From NCBI GenBank assembly GCA_002343845.1, contig DDSQ01000038.1, positions 2,586 to 66,585 on the forward strand: a DNA stretch of 64,000 nucleotides, written 5' to 3'. The position numbers and the translations under genes are program-made. How positions within the stretch are numbered: position 1 is the first letter of the stretch; each line of letters opens with the position of its first letter. This document shows, piece after piece, positions 34,170 to 42,345 of the stretch. The notes beneath the pieces were generated by a model, which worked only from the letters and a program-made list of their open reading frames with translations, had not been told where the DNA came from and did not search any database. The DNA is from Planctomycetes bacterium UBA2386. Lineage in GTDB: Bacteria > Planctomycetota > UBA1135 > UBA2386.

Positions 34170-34940
34170 ATGCTCCCGGCCCAGCTCGAGCAGATGCGTC
34201 TCCGCGGTGCGGCGGCTGGACTCAACCTGCTCGGTGCGGTCGATCGGGTCCGCTTCGATGCCAGCGAACCGAAGGAACGGCGCGTCGCCGCCATCGCGCC
34301 CCGCTGCGGTACGATCGTGGTACTCGGTACGGGCGGACGATGGTGGGCCAGCAAGGGCCAAGACGCGCGCGGCGACAGCAGTTCGGTGGCGGGCGCCACG
34401 TCGCTTGCCGCCGAAGCCCTGGCCGAGACGTTGCGCCCGCTCGGGATCGTGGTGCGCGTGCTGCGATTCGACGGCGGCGGTCGCGTGTGTGCCGCGCGAC
34501 TCGGCGAGGCAGCAGGCTTCGGCACCGTGTCGCCGGTCTCGGGGCTGTTGTTGCACCCGCAGTACGGTCCCTGGTTGCGCGTCCGGGCGGCCCTCTTGAT
34601 CGACGGCCAGCCGTTCGGCGACGTTCCCGACGCGTCGATCGCCGAGTCGTTCCGGCCGTGCTGCACGTGTTCCCGTCCCTGCCTCGCGGCGTGTCCGGCC
34701 AGCGTCAGTGATGGCATGGGCAACCATGACCTGGCGGCGTGCGGAACGCATCGCCATCGAGGTGGCTGCGCATCCGAATGCGCGACCCGCGCGGCGTGTC
34801 CGCTCGGCACCGAACACCGCGACTCCCCGCAGGATGGCGTGCACGGTCACACCTTCGAGTTGCCGACCCTCCAGCGGTGGTTCGGGCTCGGCGCGTGGCG
34901 TGCCGTGCCCAAGCCCTGGCGCGGCGGTCCGTGCGGATGA
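34170..34940 (+). CDS. QueG-like iron-sulfur protein, truncated relative to epoxyqueuosine reductase
   Basis: 256 residues. VSGLLLHPQYGPWLRVRAALLID matches the QueG N-terminal core, which in full-length epoxyqueuosine reductase holds cobalamin. Cysteine clusters follow: C164-x2-C167-x3-C171-x3-C175-P and C191, C200, C204, C210-P, resembling two ferredoxin-type 4Fe-4S sites with altered spacing. The HEAT-like C-terminus of QueG is absent. It may be a cobalamin or Fe-S redox protein of the QueG/CblC (MMACHC) fold. It overlaps a BtuF-like cobalamin-binding-type gene by ATGA, which strengthens a cobalamin link. Function inferred, not shown. Confidence 0.68.
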   Translation: MLPAQLEQMRLRGAAAGLNLLGAVDRVRFDASEPKERRVAAIAPRCGTIVVLGTGGRWWASKGQDARGDSSSVAGATSLAAEALAETLRPLGIVVRVLRFDGGGRVCAARLGEAAGFGTVSPVSGLLLHPQYGPWLRVRAALLIDGQPFGDVPDASIAESFRPCCTCSRPCLAACPASVSDGMGNHDLAACGTHRHRGGCASECATRAACPLGTEHRDSPQDGVHGHTFELPTLQRWFGLGAWRAVPKPWRGGPCG

Positions 34941-35704
34941 CGGCGCCGCGTCGGATCGTCAGCCTGGTGCCCAGCACGACCGAGAGTGTGCATGCATTGG
35001 GCGCTGGCGATCGTCTGGTCGGTTGCACGCGGTGGTGCACCGAGCCTGGGAAGGCGCTGGCCGACGTTCCACGCATCGGCGGCACCAAGAACCCCGACCG
35101 CGAGGCGATCGCCGCGTTGCTGCCCGATCTGGTGTTGGGCAATGCCGAAGAGAACCGGCCCGAGGATCTCGACTGGCTCGGCGCCCGCTTTCCCGTGCTG
35201 GTGCAGACGCCCTGCGACGTGGTCGCAGCCACGCACGCGCTCCGCGAACTGGCGACGCGTCTTGGCGTCGGCGACGCAGCCGCAGCTCCTTGGCTGCTTC
35301 GCATCGAGTCGTGGCTCGTCGCGGCGGCAGCCGCGCGGCAGCGGCGCGCGTTGCTGCGGGTCTGCTACGTGATCTGGCGCCGACCATGGATGAGCATCGC
35401 GCGCTCGACGTTCGTACACGACGTGCTGGCGACCGTTGGCCTGACGAACGTCTGTGCCGACGCGGCCGTGCGCTATCCGGAGTTCGATCCGGACGTCGTT
35501 CGCGCCGGCGGCGTCGATTGCGTGCTGCTCGCCAGCGAGCCGTGGGAGTTCGACGAAACGCAGCGCCGCGAACTGGCGGCCGCGAACGTCTTCGGGGGCG
35601 CGCGCCTCCTGGTCTGCGATGGCCGTGACTTCTGCTGGCACGGCGTGCGGATGGCCAATGGCCTCGGGCGCGCGTTGGCGCTTGCCGGCTCGCTCGGGGA
35701 CTGA
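34937..35704 (+). CDS. BtuF-like periplasmic-binding-fold protein without signal peptide
   Basis: 255 residues of the helical-backbone metal/cobalamin receptor fold. The N-terminal lobe has RIVSLVPSTTESVHALGAGDRLVG, VPRIGGTKNPDREAIAALLPDLVLG and the NAEENRPEDLDWL segment typical of BtuF-like proteins. The C-terminal lobe has VYPEFDPDVV-like and LLASEPWEFDETQ segments. No signal peptide or lipobox is visible, so it should stay in the cytosol, unlike transport receptors. No BtuC/BtuD is nearby. The start overlaps the QueG-like stop as ATGA, so both proteins are likely produced together. Confidence 0.78.
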   Translation: MTAPRRIVSLVPSTTESVHALGAGDRLVGCTRWCTEPGKALADVPRIGGTKNPDREAIAALLPDLVLGNAEENRPEDLDWLGARFPVLVQTPCDVVAATHALRELATRLGVGDAAAAPWLLRIESWLVAAAAARQRRALLRVCYVIWRRPWMSIARSTFVHDVLATVGLTNVCADAAVRYPEFDPDVVRAGGVDCVLLASEPWEFDETQRRELAAANVFGGARLLVCDGRDFCWHGVRMANGLGRALALAGSLGD

Positions 35705-35737
35705 CCGGCAGCGGCACTCGATCGTGCCCGGTGGCGG

Positions 35738-36085
35738 TCAGTGCATCGCCGGGTGCTTGGTCATGTCCACGATCGGTGCCTTGCCGGCGACGGCGAGGAT
35801 CGTGTGGGCCATTGCCTCCACTTCGGCAGGGGTGGCGACGTGCGGGCTCTTCGCGAGGACGCTGCCGTCCTTGTCCCGGACCGCCAGGAAGTGTCGGCCG
35901 TCGGCGCTCCGGTGCGGCACCAGGTTGTGGCTGTCGCGCAAGGCCGAGCGGACGTGCAGGATGGCGTTCTGCAGCATGATCTTGCTCGTGCCGGGCAGGC
36001 CGACCAGCAGCGTCCTGCCGCCGTCGCCGCGGAGCTGGAAGTTCACCTTGTCGTGATCGAGCACCAGTTCGAAACGATTGGACAT
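35738..36085 (-). CDS. YegP-like DUF1508 protein
   Basis: 115 residues. The repeat-like core (FELVLDHDKVNFQLRGDGGRTLLVGLPG..., KIMLQNAILHVRSAL, DGRHFLAVRDKDGSVLAKSP) matches DUF1508/YegP, a small beta-alpha domain found in one or two copies and associated with stress or nucleoid roles of unclear chemistry. Only one full copy plus a partial second strand set is visible. The ATG at 36085 is used; an ATG at 36094 three codons upstream is possible. It converges with the BtuF-like gene, 33 bases apart. Confidence 0.75.
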   Translation of the reverse strand: MSNRFELVLDHDKVNFQLRGDGGRTLLVGLPGTSKIMLQNAILHVRSALRDSHNLVPHRSADGRHFLAVRDKDGSVLAKSPHVATPAEVEAMAHTILAVAGKAPIVDMTKHPAMH

Positions 36086-36400
36086 CGGGGGCATCCTCCG
36101 AGGCGCAAGGACGAGCCGATGGCGTCGCATGTTCCGGAGCACCGAGCGGATTGCAGCGGTGGGACACGACCCGGGGACTGATCCCTTGGCTGTGCTCGGG
36201 CGGAAGGCCCTGGCGGGGCTGGGGCTGCGGCAGCTTCCCTGCGCGGTGCGGCGTCGTCGTGCGACGCATGCGGGTTGGATCCACGAGGCCGGGTGGACAG
36301 GGAATCTCGCGGTCGAGTTGCGGAGCGGGGGCCCTCGGCCTGACGAGCACAATCAGGGGATCAGTCCCCGCGAACCGGCGCAGGTCCGCTGCCCGATTCG
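36086..36400. repeat. Non-coding stretch with two opposed copies of a short GC-rich repeat
   Basis: 315 bp between the YegP-like gene start and the end of the next gene. No ORF here looks like a gene. It carries the segment CGGGGACTGATCCC followed six bases later by GTGCTCG at 36172-36198. The same elements occur on the opposite strand at 36344-36370, with the 13-bp core inverted. Each core can form a mini hairpin GGGGA-CTGA-TCCC, and the pair can fold into one long hairpin of about 200 nt. It resembles REP-like palindromes. Confidence 0.6.
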
Positions 36401-37759
36401 TCAGGAACTCGGCGTCGTCAGGGACTTCCGCGTCGACGTTCGTTCCCGACGTCGGCGCCGGCGGGCGTCCATGGCCCGACTGTGCTCGAGGGAGGATCGC
36501 GCGGTGCGATGTTGGCTCCACAGCAGCAGCACCAGGAACAGGGTCAGGCTGCCGCCGATCCAGAGGCCGATCTCACGCATCGCGGCGCCGGTCTCCAGTT
36601 GGTAGAGGTCGAGGTCGGCGGCGACGAACAAGGGAATGCGGTAGCCGCGATTCCGGTTCGTCTCGTACGCGAGCCACCGGTAGTAGTAGCCCCGCACCTC
36701 GAGTTGGGCGCGCGTGGCGATGTCGACGCGCTTGGGCACCCAGACGGGGATGACGTGTCCGCCGAACTCGCGCACCTGGATCCACGCCACGGTCCACGAG
36801 GAGATGCCGGCGGGGTTCGACGGGGCGGCCATCGACGTGCGCTGGATCAGCGGTCCGACGATGCGGATCGGCGTGCCTCGCGGCACTTCGTGGTCCTTCA
36901 GCTTCTCGTGGTGGTCGTGGGCGTTCAGCACCGGGAAGGCGCGCCAGTCGGCGAGGGTTCGGCTGGCCGCGGTGTCGCGCGCGTACGCGGCGAGGTGCCA
37001 GAGCGGTACGTCCTGGTCCTCCTCGACCGTTCGCCACATCGGATCCCCCGGGAACGCACTGCGGTCATCGACCTTCGCGAACACGTTCGGGTCGAGCACC
37101 GTCACCGGCGGCCAGTCCTCGTAGTCGCGTTGCATCGCGCGGCCGACGAGCATTGGCGCCCGTTCGATCGCCCGCGGGTAGGTCGTGTCGCGGAGCTTCA
37201 GCAGGTAGCCATCGACGCGGACCCAGTCGCCGGCCTTCACGCCTTCGGGCGGCGGGATCGAGAACGTCGCCAACACGTGGTTGCCGTCGGCGAGACGAAC
37301 CGTCGCTTCGTAGATCGAGTAGTTGCGGACCGGGTGGCCTTCGCGAGGGCCGCTCAGTTCCTCGAGGACGCCTTCGTACCAGAGCCAGCGCAGCCGCATC
37401 GTGGCGAGGTTGTCGCGGACCTCGGCCACGGGCACGGGGCGGTCGGGAGCGCCGAGTGCGCTGGCGACGGAAGGGCCGACGTCGATCGACTTCGACAGCA
37501 GGTGGCGAAGCGGCTCGACTTCGATCGCGAGCCGCTGCTCGCGCGTCGCGTCCTGGGCGCCGGCGAGGATCTGCCGGTCGAGTTCGGGCACCGCCACGAT
37601 CGTGGGCACCGGATCGTCGTCAGGTTGTGCGACCGGCGGCTGCTCGAGCGACGCCATGACGTACACGAGCATCGCGACGACGATCGCCGCCAGCGCGAAC
37701 CGCGCCGATGGCGGGATCCGCGGCAGCAGCTGGATGGGGCCTTGGTGGGTCACGGTCAC
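36401..37759 (-). CDS. Bitopic/two-TM envelope protein of unknown function
   Basis: 452 residues. One membrane helix at the N-terminus (about 19-37, RFALAAIVVAMLVYVMA) and another near the C-terminus (about 397-418, IGLWIGGSLTLFLVLLLWS), followed by an Arg-rich cytosolic tail. The 360-residue part between is soluble and looks periplasmic, with WVRVDGYLLKLRD, PIRIVGPLIQRT and WVPKRVDI resembling OB-fold strands (nucleic-acid- or ligand-binding). Not recognised. Start is a GTG at 37759 or an in-frame GTG at 37753; the membrane helix is included in both. Confidence 0.7.
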   Translation of the reverse strand: MTVTHQGPIQLLPRIPPSARFALAAIVVAMLVYVMASLEQPPVAQPDDDPVPTIVAVPELDRQILAGAQDATREQRLAIEVEPLRHLLSKSIDVGPSVASALGAPDRPVPVAEVRDNLATMRLRWLWYEGVLEELSGPREGHPVRNYSIYEATVRLADGNHVLATFSIPPPEGVKAGDWVRVDGYLLKLRDTTYPRAIERAPMLVGRAMQRDYEDWPPVTVLDPNVFAKVDDRSAFPGDPMWRTVEEDQDVPLWHLAAYARDTAASRTLADWRAFPVLNAHDHHEKLKDHEVPRGTPIRIVGPLIQRTSMAAPSNPAGISSWTVAWIQVREFGGHVIPVWVPKRVDIATRAQLEVRGYYYRWLAYETNRNRGYRIPLFVAADLDLYQLETGAAMREIGLWIGGSLTLFLVLLLWSQHRTARSSLEHSRAMDARRRRRRERTSTRKSLTTPSS

Positions 37760-37916
37760 CCTGCGTGCAACGGTGCGGTGCGGGCTGCGGTTTGCCGGCC
37801 GTTGCGAAAGACGGCCGCCGGGGTGCGAGCCGACCGGTTCTGGCCTCGCTGCGTCGGGGCGCTGGCCGCCACCGGGAGCACGCCACGGCGATGCATCACG
37901 GTTCGCCGCTGCACCA

Positions 37917-38294
37917 TCAGGGCTCGGGCTTCTCGAACAACCCGCCGAGGTGGAAGTTGGCGATGTCCGACCGGTCGACGATCGCCGCCGCGTTGACGCC
38001 CAGGGTGATCGCGATCACCTCGGCGATCTCCTCGGACGTGGCGCCCTCCTTCTTGGCCTTCTTGAGGTGTCCCTCGAGACATCCCTTGCAGCCCGAGACC
38101 AGCGACGCCGCGATCGCGATGTACTCCTTCGTCTTGAGGTCGATCTTCGACTTGCCGTAGGTCGCCTTGTAGAAGCCCATGTAGAGCTCCTTCAGATGCG
38201 GCGTCAGCAGCGCGTAGCTGCGCATTGCCGAACTCGGGAGCCGGCCGTCGGCCATGATGTCGCCGGGGGCCGGTTTCTTGGAATCGTCGCTCAT
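37917..38294 (-). CDS. AhpD-like carboxymuconolactone-decarboxylase-fold protein
   Basis: 125 residues. The redox motif is complete: E57-x11-C69-x2-C72-x3-H76 (KEYIAIAASLVSGCKGCLEGH). This is the AhpD/CMD pattern, a thiol peroxidase or disulfide reductase helper that serves as an antioxidant; it is unlikely to be a true carboxymuconolactone decarboxylase. The helix after it (EVIAITLGVNAAAIVDR) fits the family. It is probably cytosolic. It lies 50 bases downstream of the Nudix gene on the same strand, so the two may be co-transcribed. Confidence 0.88.
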   Translation of the reverse strand: MSDDSKKPAPGDIMADGRLPSSAMRSYALLTPHLKELYMGFYKATYGKSKIDLKTKEYIAIAASLVSGCKGCLEGHLKKAKKEGATSEEIAEVIAITLGVNAAAIVDRSDIANFHLGGLFEKPEP

Positions 38295-38344
38295 GAGTCG
38301 TGCGGGGCGGCCGGTATACGCCCCGGCGGGCGAAACGGCTGCGA

Positions 38345-38770
38345 TTATTGCAGCGACAACTGGAGCCGCACCAGTGCGTCGCGATCGGCGGGCAGTTCGA
38401 GTTCGCGGAAGGCGGCGTCGAACGGCAGCCACTGCAGCTCGCCGATCATCGGGCCAGGACGCAGGTGCATCACGGGTTCGCTCGGCGTGCCCGCCTGCCA
38501 GGCGTAGGGCCACTCGACCAGCCCGACGTCGCCGAACAGGTCCTTCTGGGGTGCCTGCAGCTCGATCAGGTGCACCGGCCGGCGGAGCCCGGTCTCGGCG
38601 TGCACTTCGCGGCGGATCGCGTCCTCGAGCTTCTCGCCCGGGCTGACCGCGCCGACGACGGGACCGAGCGGCCACTCCTGACGCGGCTTGTGGCGTAGCA
38701 GCAGGAACTCGACGCGGCGGTCGAGCACCTGGAACACGAAGACCCGCACGCGATGTTCGAGCTGGAACAT
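38345..38770 (-). CDS. Nudix hydrolase
   Basis: 141 residues. The Nudix box fits G-x5-E-x7-R-E-x3-E-x2-L: GAVSPGEKLEDAIRREVHAETGL, with alanine at the first position of the usual EE pair. The protein would hydrolyse a nucleoside diphosphate linked to another group, with metal help; substrate unknown. Start at ATG 38770. It is flanked on the same strand by an AhpD-like gene downstream and an exported esterase upstream (80 bases). A housekeeping function such as dNTP or ADP-ribose clearing is inferred only from the family. Confidence 0.85.
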   Translation of the reverse strand: MFQLEHRVRVFVFQVLDRRVEFLLLRHKPRQEWPLGPVVGAVSPGEKLEDAIRREVHAETGLRRPVHLIELQAPQKDLFGDVGLVEWPYAWQAGTPSEPVMHLRPGPMIGELQWLPFDAAFRELELPADRDALVRLQLSLQ

Positions 38771-38850
38771 GGCCGCCCGCCCTCCTCTAGTCGGGCTCAT
38801 CGGCCGAGTTTGCGGGGAGGCTGCTGCGGGTCCCGGATTTCCGCGGCCGC

Positions 38851-39858
38851 TCAGTCCTTGTCGCCCGACTTCTCCAGCGTCTTGCCGTTGGCATCGGCGG
38901 TGCCGCTCGTCGCCGGCTTGCCGGCGAACATCCCGCCGACCATGGCGAAGCTGTGCGGCAGCGTCTGGTCCTGGAATCCCGAGCCCCAGGAGTGGCCACC
39001 GCCCTCGATCAGCCGCCAGGTGTGCGCGACCTTCTTCTTGTCCAGCGCGTCGTGGAGCAGCTGGTTGCCCGCGGCGAACCCGTAGCGGTCCGCCGTGCCC
39101 GCGTCGAAGTAGATGCGCAGCGTGCCGAGGACCTTGGCGTCGACCGCGTTGGCGATGCACAGCGGGTTGGCCTTCTGCCACGGCTCCTTCTCGATCGGAT
39201 TGCCGAACACCTCGTCGAAGCCGAGCCGGCTGGCGTAGCCCTTCAACCGTTCCGGCAACTGGTCCGGGTCTTCGGCGAACACCGCCGCGCTGTGCGCGCC
39301 GACGGCGCCGAACAACTCGGGCTTCGTGAACGCGATGCGGAGCGCGGCCATGCCGCCCATGCTCACGCCGAGGATCGCGCGCTGTTCGCGCTTCTCGCTC
39401 AGGCGATACGTCTTCGCGAGGTGGGCGAGCAGATCGACCGTGATCAGGTCCTCCCAGCGCTGGTCCTTGCGGTTGAAGTACATCGACGTGCGGCCGCCGT
39501 TCGCACTCACGAACACACACGGCGGCAGTTGGCCGTCGCCGAGGCAGCGGTCGAGCACCGCCGCGCCGCCGCGCTCGTGGAACCGCATGTGGTCCTCGTG
39601 CATGCCGTGCAGCCAGACGACCAGCGGCCACTTGACGTCCTTCTGCTTCGGATCGTCGTACGCCTTCGGCAGGTAGACGCCGATCTCGATGTCGCGGGCC
39701 AAGGCCTCACTGCGGAAGCGCTCGGTCTTGAAGGTCAAGTGCTGCAATTCGGCGGGCGCTGCGTCGCGGCGATCGCGGCGGGGGCGATCGGGGTTCTGCG
39801 CGACGGCGAGTGATGCGGCGATGCAGAACGTGACGAACGGCAGGCAGCGGATGCGCAT
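38851..39858 (-). CDS. Exported alpha/beta-hydrolase esterase (esterase D/feruloyl-esterase-like)
   Basis: 335 residues. Signal peptide MRIRCLPFVTFCIAASLAVA. Hydrolase core: IEIGVYLPKAYDDPKQ, PLVVWLHGMHED (oxyanion region), the nucleophile S166 in GVSMGGMAAL, H289 in GGGHSWG, and a likely acid in FDAGTADRYG (D252 or D257). The layout resembles putative esterases of the FrsA/esterase D/XynZ type, which cut ester side chains of polysaccharides or small esters in the periplasm. The C-terminus has a short disordered tail. Downstream genes on the same strand are Nudix and AhpD-like. Confidence 0.85.
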   Translation of the reverse strand: MRIRCLPFVTFCIAASLAVAQNPDRPRRDRRDAAPAELQHLTFKTERFRSEALARDIEIGVYLPKAYDDPKQKDVKWPLVVWLHGMHEDHMRFHERGGAAVLDRCLGDGQLPPCVFVSANGGRTSMYFNRKDQRWEDLITVDLLAHLAKTYRLSEKREQRAILGVSMGGMAALRIAFTKPELFGAVGAHSAAVFAEDPDQLPERLKGYASRLGFDEVFGNPIEKEPWQKANPLCIANAVDAKVLGTLRIYFDAGTADRYGFAAGNQLLHDALDKKKVAHTWRLIEGGGHSWGSGFQDQTLPHSFAMVGGMFAGKPATSGTADANGKTLEKSGDKD

Positions 39859-39931
39859 GCGGGTACCCGGGGGCTGGCGGTAGTGTTGCGCGCCGACCAG
39901 CGCTCGCCCAGGGGGCGAGCCGAAAAGCGCC

Positions 39932-41224
39932 GTGGATCCCGCTGCCGAACGCCTCGCACCGCTGCTCGGCCAGCTCGTGAACTACGAACGCTCACGCCCC
40001 GATCGGCGACTGTGGGACCTGGCGACGATGCGGGCGCTGCTCACGCGCGAGGGCGCGCCACCAGCACCACGGCCGGCCGTCCAGGTCGGCGGCAGCAAGG
40101 GCAAAGGCACGACGTGTGCGTTCCTGGCCGGGCTCGTGCACGCCGCCGGCGGTCGCGCCGGCTGCTATTCCTCGCCTCACGTCACCACGCTGCTCGAGCG
40201 CGTCCGGGTCGGTGACGCGGACATCCCGGTGGTCGAGCTCGAACGACTGCTGCGGGTGCTGCTGGCGGCGCCGTCCGAACGCGCGCCGACGTTCTTCGAA
40301 GCGATGACGGCGGCGGCGGCGCAGTGGTTTTGCGAGCAGGGCGTCGACCTAGCGATCTGGGAAGTCGGGCTCGGCGGCCGGTTCGACGCGACGACGGCGA
40401 TGCCGGTCGACGCCAGCATCGTCACCACGATCGAGCTCGAGCACACCGACGTGCTCGGCGACACGATCGCCGCGATCGCCGGCGAGAAGGCGCCGGTGAT
40501 CCGCGAGCGCGGCATCGGCTTCACCGGCACGACCGGCGAAGCGCTCGCGGTGATCCGCGCGCATGCCGCCTCGGTCCGCGCCGAACTGCGCGTGCTCGGC
40601 GAGCACTTCGGCGTGCGCGGCGTGCGGTGGGATGGAGCGACGGCGCGCGGCGAACTGTGGTTGCCCGACGGCCGCGCGCTGCCGTTTGCACTGCCCGACG
40701 CCGCCGCGTTCGACCTGCCGGCGCTGGCGCTCGCCGCGGCGGCGTTCGCACACGTGCTGCCCGACCACCCGCTCCGGCTCGACCCAGCCCCGCGGCCGAC
40801 GTTGCCGTGCCGGTTCGAAGTGCGCGCCGAACCCGACGGCGAAGTGCTCGTGCTCGACGGCGCGCACACCGAGCAGTCCCTGCGGGCGGTGGCGGCCGAA
40901 GTCCGCCGCCGTTGGCCGCGGTCGCGCCCGGTGGTGCTGTTCGGCTCGGCCGCGGGCAAACGGTGGCAGCCGGCCTTGAGCGAACTGCTCGCAACTGCCG
41001 ATGGCTTCGTCGTCACCGCCGTGTCGGGCACGACCAGCGAGGATCCCGCGGCAATCGCCGCGTTCCTCGCCTCGTGCGGCACGACGGCCGACGTGGCGCC
41101 GGACGCGGCGACCGGCTTGCGGCGCCTGCGGGCGCGGCCGGGACCGCGGCTCGTCGTCGGTTCGTTCTACCTGGCCGGCGAAGTCCGGCGCCTCGTCGAC
41201 GCAGTGCCTCCCCCCGAGCGATGA
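39932..41224 (+). CDS. folC: Folylpolyglutamate/dihydrofolate synthase
   Basis: 430 residues. The P-loop reads GGSKGKGT (53-60) where FolC usually has GTNGKGS. Other family features are CYSSPHVTTLLERVRVGD, IWEVGLGGRFDATTA, TTIELEHTDVLGDTIAAIAGEKA and DGAHTEQS in the C-terminal domain. The enzyme adds glutamate to (dihydro)pteroate and folates in the cytosol. It starts at a GTG (39932) and ends by an ATGA overlap with a hypothetical gene. Length and order of motifs are normal, so the P-loop changes are conservative. Confidence 0.93.
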   Translation: MDPAAERLAPLLGQLVNYERSRPDRRLWDLATMRALLTREGAPPAPRPAVQVGGSKGKGTTCAFLAGLVHAAGGRAGCYSSPHVTTLLERVRVGDADIPVVELERLLRVLLAAPSERAPTFFEAMTAAAAQWFCEQGVDLAIWEVGLGGRFDATTAMPVDASIVTTIELEHTDVLGDTIAAIAGEKAPVIRERGIGFTGTTGEALAVIRAHAASVRAELRVLGEHFGVRGVRWDGATARGELWLPDGRALPFALPDAAAFDLPALALAAAAFAHVLPDHPLRLDPAPRPTLPCRFEVRAEPDGEVLVLDGAHTEQSLRAVAAEVRRRWPRSRPVVLFGSAAGKRWQPALSELLATADGFVVTAVSGTTSEDPAAIAAFLASCGTTADVAPDAATGLRRLRARPGPRLVVGSFYLAGEVRRLVDAVPPPER

Positions 41225-41757
41225 CTTCCCCTTCCGAGCCACGGCCGAACGCACCCGCCCCCGTGTTCGTCGAGGACGTGTTCCTCACCGACGTCTTCCT
41301 GATCAAGGGCCGTCTGCCGAACAAGCAGAAGCGGCTGACCAACCTGCTCGAGGACCACGCGCGGCGGTTCCTGCCGGTGCACGATGCGACGCTGGTCTCG
41401 CTGCGCACGCGCGAGGTGATCCGCACGGCGACGGTGATGGTGAACGTCGACGAAGTGGTGCTCGCGCACGAACTGGTCGACGTCGCCGGCGACGAGACGC
41501 TGCGTCGTCTCGCCGGCCCGGCCGCGAAGTCGACGCGGATCCGCGCCTTCTACAACGGCCAGACGCAGTTCGAGGTCGCGGGCCAGATCGAGCCGGGCGC
41601 CTACGAGTCGCAGCCGGGTGGGCGGAAGTGGTTCGTGATGCAGAAGCCGGTCGTTCGTGGCTTCGATCTGCAGCACGCGGACCTCGCGATCCTGAAGGGA
41701 CTCGACTACGCGATCCTGCGCCGCGATCGCATGGCCTACGTCTACGACTTCGGCTGA
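41221..41757 (+). CDS. Conserved-looking hypothetical protein coupled to folC
   Basis: 178 residues with no membrane segment. The central part is rich in charged strands and helices: VFLTDVFLIKGRLPNKQKRLTNLLEDHARRFLPVHD, then TVMVNVDEVVLAHELVDVAG; a beta-rich C-terminal half follows (EVAGQIEPGAYESQ, KWFVMQKPVVRGFDL, AILKGLDYAIL). It may be two small barrels, of the kind described for PilZ-type or ribosome-associated proteins, but no motif fixes this. ATGA overlap with folC argues for coordinated translation. I do not recognise a family. Confidence 0.65.
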   Translation: MTSPSEPRPNAPAPVFVEDVFLTDVFLIKGRLPNKQKRLTNLLEDHARRFLPVHDATLVSLRTREVIRTATVMVNVDEVVLAHELVDVAGDETLRRLAGPAAKSTRIRAFYNGQTQFEVAGQIEPGAYESQPGGRKWFVMQKPVVRGFDLQHADLAILKGLDYAILRRDRMAYVYDFG

Positions 41758-41874
41758 ACGCGCCGATCGATCCGAAGCGCCGCAGGATCCGCCGCCATGC
41801 CGTGAGGTATCTCGTCGGCAGCTGCTGGCTCGGGATCGCGGCCGACGGCTGACCGGCCTACGCTGGCGCCGTCG

Positions 41875-42345
41875 ATGAGTTCGCCGCGCGCGCCGTTCAC
41901 CGTTCCCGTCGCCGACGGCCCGCTGTCGCCGTGGGCCGACCGGGTGCTCGCAGCGCTCGTCGGTGGAGCCGCGAGCGTGGGCTTTGGTGCACTCGTGCGG
42001 CTGCAACCCGATGCTCGCGGCCACGGCACGCACGAACAACTCGGCTGGGATGCCTGCTCGTGGCCCGTCGTCTACGGCATCCCGTGTCCGACCTGCGGCT
42101 GCACGACCGCGGCGTGTCTGCTCGTGCACGGGCGCATCGCGCAGGCGTTCGTGACGCAGCCGTTCGGCGCGGCCTTCGCTGCGCTCGGCATCCTGGTCGG
42201 CGTGCACGCGATCCTCTGCCTGCTGCGTGGGCGTTCGTTCGCCGACGTGTTGGTGCGCTGGCCGTTCTGGCGGATCGTCGGCGGCGGGTTCCTGCTGCTG
42301 CTGGCCTCGTGGCTCTACACGTGGCTGACGTGGCCTTCGCCATGA
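41875..42345 (+). CDS. DUF2752 membrane protein
   Basis: 156 residues with three to four membrane segments (about 21-42, 62-82, 92-114, 131-150). The motif PCPTCGCTTAACLLVHGRIAQAF is the DUF2752 signature (CPxCGxTRAxxxLxxGxxxxA), with two cysteines flanking a helix. Function of DUF2752 is unknown; proteins with it are found near lipid or cofactor genes. It overlaps the HutD-like gene by ATGA. Start ATG 41875. Confidence 0.82.
   Translation: MSSPRAPFTVPVADGPLSPWADRVLAALVGGAASVGFGALVRLQPDARGHGTHEQLGWDACSWPVVYGIPCPTCGCTTAACLLVHGRIAQAFVTQPFGAAFAALGILVGVHAILCLLRGRSFADVLVRWPFWRIVGGGFLLLLASWLYTWLTWPSP

Noticed and set aside
30705..34940. A plus-strand frame open over 1411 codons across the large envelope protein
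   Set aside because: Its first 1150 codons are antisense to the 1019-residue protein and show no domain features. Only the 3' part from 34170 has QueG-like motifs, so just that part was called.
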